From Mesorhizobium sp. YC-39 (GTDB taxonomy: Bacteria > Pseudomonadota > Alphaproteobacteria > Rhizobiales > Rhizobiaceae), in NCBI RefSeq assembly GCF_025753795.1, contig NZ_JAOWPS010000001.1, positions 1,116,001 through 1,180,000 of the forward strand: DNA of 64,000 bases, written 5' to 3'. The notes beneath the pieces were generated by a model, which worked only from the letters and a program-made list of their open reading frames with translations, was not told the DNA's origin and ran no database searches. Positions 27,281-35,704 of the stretch are shown here, one piece after another. Made by a program: the position numbers and the translations under genes. Each line of letters starts with the position of its first letter. Within the stretch, counting starts at the first letter, position 1.

Positions 27281-28030
27281 ATGAACGTCCACGCGCAAAC
27301 GGAATTCCGCAATCATACGCTGATTGTCACAGTGTCGTCGGATGATGGACGGCCGGTGCTGGACAGGCGAGCCTATGAAAGCCTGGCGAGGACTTTCCAC
27401 GAAGCCGCCGTCGACGATGAGGTACGGGTCGTGGTGCTGCGTGGCCTGGCCGGCTGCTTCTGCCTCGGCGGCGACTTTTCCGAATTCCTCGACGCCACCA
27501 AGCATCAGCGGTTGATCGCCGCCGTCACCGACATGTTCCGCACTTTGGCGACGTTTCCGAAGCCGGTCCTTGCCTGTGTCGATGGCGACGCTGTCGGTGT
27601 CGGCTGCACCATCCTGTTCCATTGTGACATGGTGATCGCCTCTGATGAAAGCACGTTCCGGGTGCCGTTCGTCGATTTCGGCCTCGTGCCGGACGCGGCG
27701 ACCAGCATTCTGGCGCCGCAGAAGCTCGGCTATGCCGGCGCTTTCCGCTTCTTCTGCCTGGGCGACACGCTCCGGGCCGAGGATGCCAAGGCGCTCGGCC
27801 TGGTCACGGAGATCGTGGCAGGCGGCAGTGTCGAGGAAGCGGCACTTGGCAGAGCCAGGCAACTCGCCAAGAAGCCGGTCGCCGCACTGTTACAGACGCG
27901 TGACCTGCTAAGAGGCGACACCGGCGTGCTCTGCGACCGCATCGATCGGGAGATCTCGCTTTTCCAGCAGGCTTTGCAGGACGACATCACGCTGAAGCGG
28001 CTGCAGCGGATTGCCCGGTTGGCGGCATAG
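27281..28030 (+). CDS. crotonase-fold protein, isomerase-like, linked to acyl-HSL synthase
   Basis: The ATG with GGAGG five bases upstream gives 249 residues; another ATG overlaps the luxI stop codon. The crotonase fold is clear: oxyanion-hole segments CFCLGGDFSEFL and DGDAVGVGCTILFHCD. The two glutamates of enoyl-CoA hydratase are replaced by Thr110 and Phe130, while Asp138 in FGLVPDAATS occupies the position used by PaaG-type and delta3,delta2-enoyl-CoA isomerases. It therefore probably moves a double bond in an acyl thioester rather than hydrating it. Tight linkage to luxI suggests that it prepares an unsaturated acyl chain for the signal. General fatty acid catabolism is the alternative. 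Confidence 0.85.
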   Translation: MNVHAQTEFRNHTLIVTVSSDDGRPVLDRRAYESLARTFHEAAVDDEVRVVVLRGLAGCFCLGGDFSEFLDATKHQRLIAAVTDMFRTLATFPKPVLACVDGDAVGVGCTILFHCDMVIASDESTFRVPFVDFGLVPDAATSILAPQKLGYAGAFRFFCLGDTLRAEDAKALGLVTEIVAGGSVEEAALGRARQLAKKPVAALLQTRDLLRGDTGVLCDRIDREISLFQQALQDDITLKRLQRIARLAA

Positions 28031-28065
28031 GAAGTCATTCGGGGGATGGCAAGAATATGGAAGCG

Positions 28066-28091
28066 TGCCGCGCGTCTTTGGGCGCGCGGCA
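28066..28091. terminator. perfect 9-bp hairpin between crotonase and ppk2 (bidirectional terminator)
   Basis: TGCCGCGCG pairs exactly with CGCGCGGCA around the loop TCTTTGGG in the 66-bp gap between two convergent genes. No strong T-run is present on either side. Confidence 0.45.
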
Positions 28092-28096
28092 GTGCT

Positions 28097-29005
28097 TCAG
28101 GCTTGTTTCCCCAGAAATGACGGCCCTTCGCCGATGATCTTCTTGTCTTCCTTGCCGATGGCGCCGAAGTCGCGGCCCTCATAGGGTAGTGACAGCAGGA
28201 TGCGCCGGATCACGGCCAGCCGCGCGCGCCGCTTGTCGTTGGCCCGCACGACGATCCAGGGCGCGAACTCCTTGTGCGTACGTTCGACCATCAGATCGCG
28301 CGCCTTGGTGTAGTCGTCCCATTTCGTGATGCCGGCGACATCGATCGGCGAGAATTTCCAGTTCTTCAAAGGGCTCCAGCGGCGATCGTGGAACCGTTCG
28401 AGCTGCGTCTCTTGGCCGATGTTCAGCCAGAATTTGAAGAAATGGATGCCCTCGTTGCAGATCATCCGTTCGAAATGCGGAACCTCGTCCAGAAATTTCT
28501 GGTGCTGTTCCGGCGTGCAGAAGCCCATGACCGGCTCGACGCCGGCGCGATTGTACCAGGAACGGTCGAAGGTGACGAACTCGCCGGATGTCGGAAAATG
28601 CGCGACATAGCGCTGGAAATACCACTGTCCTGTCTCGGTCGGGGTCGGCTTGGTCAGCGCCACGTTGCGCGCGGTGCGCGGGTTCAGATATTGGCGCAGC
28701 ACGAAGATCGTGCCGCCCTTGCCTGCGGCGTCGCGTCCCTCGAACAGCGACATCACCCGCTTGCCCGTCGATTGCAGCCATGCCTGCGCCTTGACCAACT
28801 CGATCTGCAACCGCTCGAGCGTCTCGTCATAATCCTCGCTCTTCATTTTCTTGTCGTAGGGATAGCCGCCGGCTGTCAGCTTGCTGTCCTCGACCCAGTC
28901 GGGAAGCTCCGGATTCTCGATGTCGAACTCCCGTTCCTTGCCGTCGATCCTGATCGTCAGCGGACCGGACGCTGATGTTGCGGGACTTTCCTTGGGTTTT
29001 TTCAT
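28097..29005 (-). CDS. ppk2: polyphosphate kinase 2
   Basis: A 302-residue single-domain PPK2 with Walker A loop [10 protein letters not shown] (residues 90-99), the lid and Walker B region [18 protein letters not shown], and the conserved [21 protein letters not shown]2 enzymes use polyphosphate to phosphorylate nucleoside mono- or diphosphates. The size and the RDAAGKGG loop suit the one-domain class that phosphorylates NDPs. It sits beside the phosphate-sensing phoR gene on the opposite strand, which fits a phosphate-storage role, though no shared regulation can be read directly. Confidence 0.92.
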   Translation of the reverse strand: MKKPKESPATSASGPLTIRIDGKEREFDIENPELPDWVEDSKLTAGGYPYDKKMKSEDYDETLERLQIELVKAQAWLQSTGKRVMSLFEGRDAAGKGGTIFVLRQYLNPRTARNVALTKPTPTETGQWYFQRYVAHFPTSGEFVTFDRSWYNRAGVEPVMGFCTPEQHQKFLDEVPHFERMICNEGIHFFKFWLNIGQETQLERFHDRRWSPLKNWKFSPIDVAGITKWDDYTKARDLMVERTHKEFAPWIVVRANDKRRARLAVIRRILLSLPYEGRDFGAIGKEDKKIIGEGPSFLGKQA

Positions 29006-29130
29006 CGAAACGAACCTTTCCAGCTTCCGGACTCATGCTATTGGGGGCTTCGATAGCGGTCCAGCGGGAAGTTTTCCGGCCGGCCGATCGACAGGATGCC
29101 AGGGCACGAGGTGCACGCGTATGGCTGACA

Positions 29131-30396
29131 ATGGCTGAGATGGGCGCGGAGCAGCAAGGCGTGGCGCAAACCGTCGCTATCCGGCTGTGGAACAGCCGCT
29201 GGCTGCTTGCTGCCGGCATCGTCGCGGTTCTGTCGGTCTATTGGTTCGCAGGCATGTCCGGCTATGTGGTGCTGCTGGCTTGTGCGGTACTGCTTGCCGC
29301 CGCGATGCTGCAAACCGACGTCGCGCGTCAGTCCGCCGAGAGCGCCGGGGCGATCGAGGCCAGCGGCCTGCAGCGGCTGTCGGGCGAATATCTGGCGGCC
29401 GCCGTTGCCGATCCGCTGATCATTTTCGATCGGACAGCGGTGATCGTCCATGCCAACGCTGCTGCCTTTGCCGCCTTTGGCGGCATTGCGCCGGGCCTTT
29501 CGCTGTCGCTCAAATTCCGCGCGCCCGAAATGCAGGCTCTGCTGGACAGCATCCTGTCGGGAAATGTCGCTTCGGATGTCGTCGACTATACCGAAAAGCT
29601 GCCGGTCGAACGGGCCTACCGGGTGAGCGCCTCTTCGGTCGGTCACGGCACCCATCTATATGTGCTGGTATTCAAGGACCAGAGCGAGGCGCGCCGGATC
29701 GACCGGATGCGCGCCGATTTCATCGCCAATGCCAGTCACGAACTGCGCACCCCGCTGGCTTCGATATCAGGCTTCATCGAGACGCTGCGCGGGCCGGCCC
29801 GCAACGATCCGGCGGCGCGCGAACAGTTCCTGCAGATAATGCAGAACCAGACCGGCCGCATGGCGCGGCTGATCGACGATCTCTTGTCGCTATCGCGGCT
29901 GGAGATGAAGCCCTATCTGAAGCCGGGAACCGAGGTCGATCTTCGCCAGATCCTGGACAGCGTCATCGATTCGCTTGGGCCGCTTGCCAGGGAAAACGGC
30001 GTCACCATCGAGCGGGATTTCGCCGAAGGACCGCTCGATGTGCCGGGGGATCGGGACGAACTCTTCCAGGTTTTCGAAAACCTGCTGGAAAACGCCTGCA
30101 AATACGGACAGTCGGGCGGACGCGTCGTGGTGTCGATCGCCCACGGCGATGCCGCTCCCGAACCGGGCATCGACGTCACCATCAGGGATTTCGGTCCCGG
30201 CATTGCCGAGGAGCATATCCCGCGCATCACCGAACGCTTCTACCGCGTCGATGTCGAGAACAGCCGGACCCAGAAAGGCACCGGCCTTGGCCTGTCCATC
30301 GTTAAGCATATACTGACGCGCCACAACGCTAAACTCTCGATCAGGTCGGAGGTCGGCAAGGGCGCGGCCTTCTCGGTCCATTTGCCGACGCGCTGA
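29131..30396 (+). CDS. phoR: phosphate regulon sensor histidine kinase PhoR
   Basis: With the ATG giving MAEMGAEQQG, the protein has 421 residues: two N-terminal membrane helices (about 20-60), a PAS-like segment (about 90-185), a HisKA dimerisation domain with phospho-acceptor His203 in NASHELRTPLASISGF, and an HATPase domain with N box NLLENACKYG, GPGI and GTGLGLSIVKHIL. This is the PhoR arrangement. An open frame extends 52 codons upstream into ppk2 but lacks support. It would phosphorylate PhoB under phosphate limitation. The phoB and pst genes are not adjacent; phoU is the next gene. Confidence 0.88.
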   Translation: MAEMGAEQQGVAQTVAIRLWNSRWLLAAGIVAVLSVYWFAGMSGYVVLLACAVLLAAAMLQTDVARQSAESAGAIEASGLQRLSGEYLAAAVADPLIIFDRTAVIVHANAAAFAAFGGIAPGLSLSLKFRAPEMQALLDSILSGNVASDVVDYTEKLPVERAYRVSASSVGHGTHLYVLVFKDQSEARRIDRMRADFIANASHELRTPLASISGFIETLRGPARNDPAAREQFLQIMQNQTGRMARLIDDLLSLSRLEMKPYLKPGTEVDLRQILDSVIDSLGPLARENGVTIERDFAEGPLDVPGDRDELFQVFENLLENACKYGQSGGRVVVSIAHGDAAPEPGIDVTIRDFGPGIAEEHIPRITERFYRVDVENSRTQKGTGLGLSIVKHILTRHNAKLSIRSEVGKGAAFSVHLPTR

Positions 30397-30569
30397 CGCC
30401 GCACTATCTACTGCATAGGCTCGAAAAAGGTGTTGGGGCGTGCTTTGTACGTCCAGCTAAGCGCGTTGCTTAAACAGTCTTTTTCTTTTTTCTGTCATCC
30501 CGCTAGCGTATCAGCGGGGATTCGAGGAAACGACTCGAAACCAGAAGACCATGGGAAGGCATTTCATCC

Positions 30570-31295
30570 ATGCAGTCCGTGCACATCGTCAGCGCCTATG
30601 ACGAGGAATTGAAATACCTGTCGAAGCGCATCGCCGCGATGGGCGGGCATGCCGAGCGCATGGTCGAACAGGCAATCGCCGCCCTGGTCAACGCCGATCC
30701 AGGCCTCGCCCAGAAGGTCATCCGTGACGACCTGGTTCTGGACGAGGGACAGCGCGAGATTGACGACAAGGCGATCGTCATCATCGCCAAGCGTCAGCCG
30801 ATGGCGACGGATTTGCGCGAGATCGTCGGCGCGATCCGCATTTCGGCCGACCTCGAACGGGTCGGCGACCTTGGCAAGAATGTCGCCAAGCGGGTGGTTG
30901 CCGTCATCGAAGGGCGCCAGCCGACCAGCCTGTTCCGTGGCCTAGAGGCACTGGCCGACCTGGCATTGACGCAACTCAAGGAAGTGCTCGACGTCTACGC
31001 GTCGCGCTCGGTGGAAAAGATCGGCTTCGTGCGTGACCGCGACGACCAGATCGACGCCATGTACACCTCGCTGTTTCGCGAATTGCTGACCTATATGATG
31101 GAAGATCCGCGCAACATCACGCCTTGCACGCATCTCCTGTTTTGCGCCAAGAACATTGAGCGGATCGGCGACCACGCCACCAACATCGCCGAGACGATCT
31201 ATTACATCGTCACCGGTGACCAGATGCCGGCCGACCGGCCAAAGGGCGACAAGACCGACAAGGTCGTTCTTCCCGCAACGCTGCCGGCGAAGTGA
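30570..31295 (+). CDS. phoU: phosphate signalling/transport regulator PhoU
   Basis: A 241-residue protein made of two tandem three-helix PhoU repeats. Each repeat has the metal-cluster motif of the family: VLDEGQREIDDKA in the first and FVRDRDDQIDAMYTSLF in the second, ending with NIERIGDHATNIAETIYYIV. PhoU connects the Pst transporter to PhoR and represses the Pho regulon when phosphate is plentiful. It normally follows pstB. Here it follows phoR with a 173-bp spacer containing CTGTCAT (30492-30498), one half-site of a PHO box, and a possible second, poorly matched half-site 11 bp on. Confidence 0.93.
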   Translation: MQSVHIVSAYDEELKYLSKRIAAMGGHAERMVEQAIAALVNADPGLAQKVIRDDLVLDEGQREIDDKAIVIIAKRQPMATDLREIVGAIRISADLERVGDLGKNVAKRVVAVIEGRQPTSLFRGLEALADLALTQLKEVLDVYASRSVEKIGFVRDRDDQIDAMYTSLFRELLTYMMEDPRNITPCTHLLFCAKNIERIGDHATNIAETIYYIVTGDQMPADRPKGDKTDKVVLPATLPAK

Positions 31296-31309
31296 ACGCC
31301 TTAGGGTTT

Positions 31310-31380
31310 GCCCCGAGGGCGTGCAGCGGTTTTGCGATAACGACATGAATAAAAACAAGAACTTAAAGCACGTCGCATGA
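31310..31380. repeat. dispersed rhizobial repeat between phoU and corA
   Basis: It contains the shared core GTGCAGCGGTTTTGCGATAA and CGACATGAATAAAAACAA, followed by an AAAGCACGTCGCATGA segment. It is related to the element at 24644 but degraded on its left side. Confidence 0.55.
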
Positions 31381-31465
31381 ATCCTTTCAAAAGCGATGCG
31401 CTTTAAGCTAAGCTTCTCCGAACGTTCCTGGCCCTGACCCGAGGCCATGCCTCCAGGAGGTAGCG

Positions 31466-32473
31466 ATGGAAAACGTTCGGAATCTGACTCCGGCCCCGCC
31501 GACATCGGGCATCATTGCTTCCAGCGTCTATACGGCCGGCCGGCGCATCGCCGACATTCCGATCGAGGAAGCAGGCGACTGGGCTGGAAAGCCCGGCCAT
31601 GTCGTCTGGATCGGGCTGCTGGAGCCCGACCGCAACCTGTTGCTCCGCGTCCAGGCGCAATTCCATCTGCATGAGCTGGCGATCGAGGACGCCGAGCATC
31701 CGCATCAAAGGCCGAAGATCGAACAATATGGCGATGCCTTGTTCATCGTTGCCCGCACGGCTCAACTGATCGACGGCCGCGTCACCTTCGGCGAGACGCA
31801 TCTGTTCGTCGGCGCCGGCTACATCGTCAGCGTCAGGCACGGTCCATCGACCTCTTATGCCGCAGTGCGCCAGCACTGGGAAAGCTGCCCGCACTCGCTG
31901 GCCAAGGGCGAGGACTTCGTGCTCTATGCCATCCTCGATTTCATCGTCGACAACTACATGCCGGTGCTCGAGCAGATCGAGGACGAGGTCGAGGCGATCG
32001 AGGACAAGGTCCTGCTAAGGCCGATGACCGGCCCCGATATAGAGCGGCTCTACATGCTGCGCCGCGACCTGTTGCGCTTGCGCAATGCGGCGCTGCCGCT
32101 GGTGGAGGTCTGCCGCCGGCTGACCAGCGCCGACCTGCCGCAGATCCATGCGGCCATGCACCCGCTGTTTCGCGACGTCACCGACCATATCCGCACCGTC
32201 CAGGAGAAGATCGACAGTCTGCGGGAAGTGCTTGCCTTCGCCTTCGAAGCCAGCCTTCTGGTGGGCCAGAGCCAGGAAACGGCGAACACCAAGAAGCTCG
32301 CCTCATGGGCCGCCATATTGGCGGTTCCGACGGCGCTCGCCGGCATCTACGGCATGAATTTCAATGATATGCCGGAACTGAGGATGGAATACGGCTACCC
32401 GGTCGTGCTGGTGTCGATCGCCACGATCTGCTCTTTTCTCTACTGGCGTTTTCGCAAGAATGGCTGGCTGTGA
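31466..32473 (+). CDS. corA: CorA-family magnesium/cobalt transporter
   Basis: The 335-residue protein has a large N-terminal cytoplasmic domain with a long helix (VLEQIEDEVEAIEDKVL) and two C-terminal membrane helices, the first ending in the signature Gly296-Met-Asn (GIYGMNF), the second followed by a short basic tail RFRKNGWL. This is the 2-TM-GxN architecture of pentameric Mg2+/Co2+ channels. An AGGAGG ribosome binding site precedes the ATG. It appears monocistronic, flanked by repeats on both sides. Confidence 0.92.
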   Translation: MENVRNLTPAPPTSGIIASSVYTAGRRIADIPIEEAGDWAGKPGHVVWIGLLEPDRNLLLRVQAQFHLHELAIEDAEHPHQRPKIEQYGDALFIVARTAQLIDGRVTFGETHLFVGAGYIVSVRHGPSTSYAAVRQHWESCPHSLAKGEDFVLYAILDFIVDNYMPVLEQIEDEVEAIEDKVLLRPMTGPDIERLYMLRRDLLRLRNAALPLVEVCRRLTSADLPQIHAAMHPLFRDVTDHIRTVQEKIDSLREVLAFAFEASLLVGQSQETANTKKLASWAAILAVPTALAGIYGMNFNDMPELRMEYGYPVVLVSIATICSFLYWRFRKNGWL

Positions 32474-32478
32474 GGGTA

Positions 32479-32594
32479 AGGGAATAGGCAGTAGCCAGTA
32501 GGGAATAGGCAATACGGAGTGAGTTATCGGCGAAACGACGCTTGTGAAGCGCTGTCTTTCCCCTACTCCCTATTCCCCACTGCCTATCGCCTAT
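32479..32594. repeat. imperfect inverted repeat of GGGAATAGGC units
   Basis: On the left the units GGGAATAGGCAGTAG and GGGAATAGGCAATA occur in one orientation; on the right, CCCTATTCCCCACTGCC and CCTATCGCCTAT are the same units reversed. The right arm overlaps the stop codon of gcrA. The element probably forms a long stem between corA and gcrA. Confidence 0.6.
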
Positions 32595-33109
32595 CTATGC
32601 CGCCGCCGCTCCGAAGCCGGCTGGAACGCGATGCGGGAGTGGTACTTGCAATAAGGCCCGGTCTCGGCGGCATCATTGCCGCAGAAATGGAAGTCCTCCG
32701 AAAGCGGATCGCCATTCGGCCATTTGCAGGTCCGCTCGTTCAATTCGACGAGCTGCAGATGCCGCGAGATCGGTACGACGACGTTCTCGACCGGGCGGAT
32801 GTAATGTCGTGCCACCGGTTCGGCGTCGAATTGCGCCTGCAACGCGGTCGCTCCGATCGACGTGGTCATATGCCGCGCCGCGCTTGCCGCCCGTGACACC
32901 GATTTCTGCACGCTCGATCCCTGTACGCTCTTCTTCTGGCGTGCCGGCGTGGCCGTCGATCGACCGCGGCCCGACAGTTTCAGCCGGTGCACCTTGCCGA
33001 TGACCGCATTGCGGCTGACACCACCGAGCTGTGCGGCGATCTGGCTTGCGCTCAGTCCTTCCGACCATAGTTTTCTAAGAAGTTCGACCCGCTCGTCAGT
33101 CCAGTTCAT
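32591..33109 (-). CDS. gcrA: cell cycle regulator GcrA
   Basis: The 172-residue protein starts with the GcrA helix-turn-helix MNWTDERVELLRKLWSEGLS and SASQIAAQLGGVSRNAVIGK. A basic linker follows, then a C-terminal sigma70-interacting domain with LVELNERTCKWPNGDP and FHFCGNDAAETGPYCKYH. GcrA binds RNA polymerase holoenzyme and activates promoters carrying methylated GANTC sites, in concert with CcrM and CtrA, across alphaproteobacteria. The gene is divergent from argD, with 358 bp between them. Its last codons lie inside an inverted repeat. Confidence 0.95.
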   Translation of the reverse strand: MNWTDERVELLRKLWSEGLSASQIAAQLGGVSRNAVIGKVHRLKLSGRGRSTATPARQKKSVQGSSVQKSVSRAASAARHMTTSIGATALQAQFDAEPVARHYIRPVENVVVPISRHLQLVELNERTCKWPNGDPLSEDFHFCGNDAAETGPYCKYHSRIAFQPASERRRHR

Positions 33110-33467
33110 GAGACCGCGCTCCTGCTGAGGCGTGCGGCGATCGGAATCCTTTCCCGACCCGGCTCCCGCCGGGCAAACAACACCACATATACCGGGTGAT
33201 TAGGTCCGCCGCACGAAATCTAGTTATTTCTCGACTACAAATACCTTATGCGCTGACTCGGTGACAAGAGTCCCGAGGGCAACACGAATCGGTTTTTTCG
33301 GTTTTCCCCAACTTGCCCGGTCGCTTATGAGCCGGCGTCTCGCTGAGGGGCTTGCCGCGCGTCCTTGCGCGACGTTTTCGTTGACTTCATGGCCGAAAAA
33401 CACGATAAGCCGCAAAGGCCGCCGCTTTGGCGGCTTTTTTGATTTTCCGGTTCCGGAGACGCATATA
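33110..33467. other. 358-bp divergent spacer gcrA/argD with possible argD leader
   Basis: No convincing gene is seen. The argD-proximal half contains an intrinsic terminator 28 bp before the argD start and a 17-codon frame from 33389 ([17 protein letters not shown]) whose end lies inside that hairpin. This could be a leader RNA or a small RNA, but no upstream promoter was recognised with confidence. Confidence 0.4.
33418..33440 (+). terminator. intrinsic terminator just upstream of argD
   Basis: The stem GCCGCC/GGCGGC with loop GCTTT is followed by six Ts, a textbook rho-independent terminator. It lies between the promoter region and the argD start codon, so either argD has a transcript that starts after it, or it attenuates argD, or it ends a short RNA. 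Confidence 0.7.
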
Positions 33468-34667
33468 ATGAGCGGTTCGGCGCTTTTCGAGACCTTTACC
33501 CGCGCACCCCTGGCTTTCGACCATGGGGAAGGCACTTGGCTGGTTACCGACAAGGGCGAGCGATATCTCGATTTCGCCGGCGGCATCGCCGTAAACTCGC
33601 TGGGCCACGGCCATCCGCATCTGGTTGCCGCGCTCACCGAGCAGGCGGCCAAGCTCTGGCACGTCTCCAACCTCTATGAGATCCCGGGGCAGACACGGCT
33701 CGGCGAGCGGCTGGCCGAAGCCACCTTTGCCGACAAGGTGTTCTTTACCAATTCGGGCGCCGAGGCGCTGGAATGCGCGATCAAGACGGCGCGGCGCTAC
33801 CATTTCGTCAAGGGCCATCCCGAGCGCTTTCGTATTGTCACCTTCGAAGGCGCCTTTCATGGCCGCACCCTGGCGACGATAGCGGCAGGCGGCCAATACA
33901 AATATCTTGAAGGGTTCGGACCCAAGGTCGAAGGCTTCGATCAGGTCGGTTTCGATGACATCGATGCCGCCGAAAAGGCGGTCACGCCGGAGACAGCCGC
34001 GATCCTGGTCGAGCCTGTACAGGGAGAAGGCGGTATCCGTCCGGTGCCGACGCAGTCGTTGAAGCGGCTCAGGCAGCTCTGCGACCAGCATGGTCTGCTC
34101 CTGATCTACGACGAGGTCCAGTGCGGTATCGGCCGCACCGGAAAGCTGTTCGCGCATGAATGGTCCGGTGTTGCGCCCGATATCATGGCGATCGCCAAGG
34201 GCATTGGCGGTGGCTTTCCAATGGGCGCCTGTCTTGCCACCGACGAGGCAGCGGTTGGCATGACCGCCGGCGTGCATGGCACCACCTTCGGTGGCAATCC
34301 GCTGGCGATGGCGGTCGGCAACGCCGTGCTTGACGTGGTGCTGGAAGACGGCTTCCTGGAGGATGTCCAGCGCAAGGCGTTGTTGCTGAAGCAGGGCCTG
34401 GCGGGTGTCGCCGATGAGTTTCCCGACGTCATTGAAGGCATCCGGGGCACTGGCCTGATGCTCGGCCTCAAATGCGTCATGCCCAACACCAAGGTGAACA
34501 TGGCGCTGCGCGACCAGCATCTGTTGGCGGTTCCGGCGGGCGACAACGTTATCCGCCTGCTGCCGCCGCTCACCGTCACCGATGCCGAGATCCATGAGGC
34601 GCTCGACCGCATCCGCGCCGGTGCCCGGGGTCTGGCTGACGCCATCGCCGCGGCTGCCGCGAAGTAA
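33468..34667 (+). CDS. argD: acetylornithine aminotransferase
   Basis: The 399-residue PLP enzyme of the class III (ornithine) aminotransferase family has the phosphate-binding segment [19 protein letters not shown], the [13 protein letters not shown] motif and the PLP lysine Lys244 in [17 protein letters not shown], with the TTFGGNPLA motif downstream. It converts N-acetylglutamate semialdehyde to N-acetylornithine in arginine synthesis (and may act as DapC). The ATG giving [10 protein letters not shown] was chosen; the frame is open further upstream through the terminator. It is 17 bp from argF and forms an argDF operon. Confidence 0.95.
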   Translation: MSGSALFETFTRAPLAFDHGEGTWLVTDKGERYLDFAGGIAVNSLGHGHPHLVAALTEQAAKLWHVSNLYEIPGQTRLGERLAEATFADKVFFTNSGAEALECAIKTARRYHFVKGHPERFRIVTFEGAFHGRTLATIAAGGQYKYLEGFGPKVEGFDQVGFDDIDAAEKAVTPETAAILVEPVQGEGGIRPVPTQSLKRLRQLCDQHGLLLIYDEVQCGIGRTGKLFAHEWSGVAPDIMAIAKGIGGGFPMGACLATDEAAVGMTAGVHGTTFGGNPLAMAVGNAVLDVVLEDGFLEDVQRKALLLKQGLAGVADEFPDVIEGIRGTGLMLGLKCVMPNTKVNMALRDQHLLAVPAGDNVIRLLPPLTVTDAEIHEALDRIRAGARGLADAIAAAAAK

Positions 34668-34684
34668 TCCTGGAACCAGTCCTG

Positions 34685-35596
34685 ATGTCACTTCGCCATT
34701 TCACCGATCTCTCCGCCGTTTCCGCAAGCGACCTGCGCTTCATGCTGGACGATGCGGTGGTGCGAAAGGCGCGCCTCAAGGCCGGCGAGCGGACGAAGCC
34801 ACTTGAAGGCAAGGTGCTGGCGATGATCTTCGACAAGCCGTCGACGCGTACGCGCGTCTCTTTCGATGTCGGCATGCGCCAGCTCGGCGGCGAAACCATC
34901 ATGCTGACCGGCACTGAGATGCAGCTCGGCCGCTCCGAAACCATCGCCGACACCGCCAAGGTGCTGTCGCGCTATGTCGATGCGATCATGATCCGCACCA
35001 CCTCGCATGAGCGGCTGCTGGAGCTGACCGAGAATGCCACCATACCCGTCATCAACGGGCTGACCGATGACACCCATCCCTGCCAATTGATGGCCGACAT
35101 CATGACCTTCGAGGAACATCGTGGTCCGGTGGCCGGCAAGACAATCGCCTGGACCGGCGACGGCAATAACGTGCTGCATTCCCTGCTGGAAGCGTCGGCC
35201 CGGTTCGCCTTCAACCTCAATGTCGCGGTGCCTGAAGGCAGTGAGCCGGGCGAGAAGCATGTCGACTGGTCGAAGCGGCATGGCGGCAAGCTGAACTTCA
35301 CCCGCTCGCCCGAGGAGGCGGTCCACGAGGCCGACTGCGTCGTCACCGACTGCTGGGTGTCGATGGGCCAGGAACACCGCGCCCGTGGCCACAACGTTTT
35401 CCTGCCCTACCAGGTCAATGCGGCGCTGATGGCGAAGGCCAAGCCCGATGCGCTCTTCATGCACTGCCTGCCGGCGCATCGCGGCGAGGAGGTCACCGAC
35501 GAGGTCATAGACGGGCCGCATTCGGTGGTGTTCGACGAGGCCGAGAACCGGCTCCACGCCCAGAAGGCGGTTCTGGCCTGGTGTCTGGGCGCTTGA
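34685..35596 (+). CDS. argF: ornithine carbamoyltransferase
   Basis: The 303-residue protein has the carbamoyl-phosphate-binding motif STRTR (residues 53-57), HPCQLMAD, and the ornithine-binding [11 protein letters not shown] near the C-terminus, with the DCWVSMGQE segment typical of anabolic enzymes. It makes citrulline from ornithine and carbamoyl phosphate. It directly follows argD, and the Hsp33 gene comes next on the same strand, a common rhizobial order (argD-argF-hslO). Confidence 0.96.
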   Translation: MSLRHFTDLSAVSASDLRFMLDDAVVRKARLKAGERTKPLEGKVLAMIFDKPSTRTRVSFDVGMRQLGGETIMLTGTEMQLGRSETIADTAKVLSRYVDAIMIRTTSHERLLELTENATIPVINGLTDDTHPCQLMADIMTFEEHRGPVAGKTIAWTGDGNNVLHSLLEASARFAFNLNVAVPEGSEPGEKHVDWSKRHGGKLNFTRSPEEAVHEADCVVTDCWVSMGQEHRARGHNVFLPYQVNAALMAKAKPDALFMHCLPAHRGEEVTDEVIDGPHSVVFDEAENRLHAQKAVLAWCLGA

Positions 35597-35632
35597 TCCC
35601 GGCCACCTTGATCCGGCCCGCCTTGATCCGGG
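35594..35632. repeat. three short tandem copies of TTGATCC(C)GG
   Basis: TTGATCCCGGCCACC, TTGATCCGGCCCGCC and TTGATCCGGGG follow each other. The first copy begins inside the argF stop-codon context (GCTTGA). Confidence 0.55.
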
Positions 35633-35704
35633 GATGCGTGGTGCCTATCTCAGGCGCATCACGCAAAATGAGCGCGTTTCGACGCATGCGCCCCGGAGGG
35701 CGGC

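Noticed and set aside
28975..29130. N-terminal extension of PhoR overlapping ppk2
   Set aside because: No hydrophobic segment or ribosome binding site in the extension; the ATG at 29131 gives the usual PhoR length.
35594..35632. CRISPR-like short tandem repeat after argF
   Set aside because: Only three copies of about 14 bp without spacers and no cas genes; a simple local duplication.
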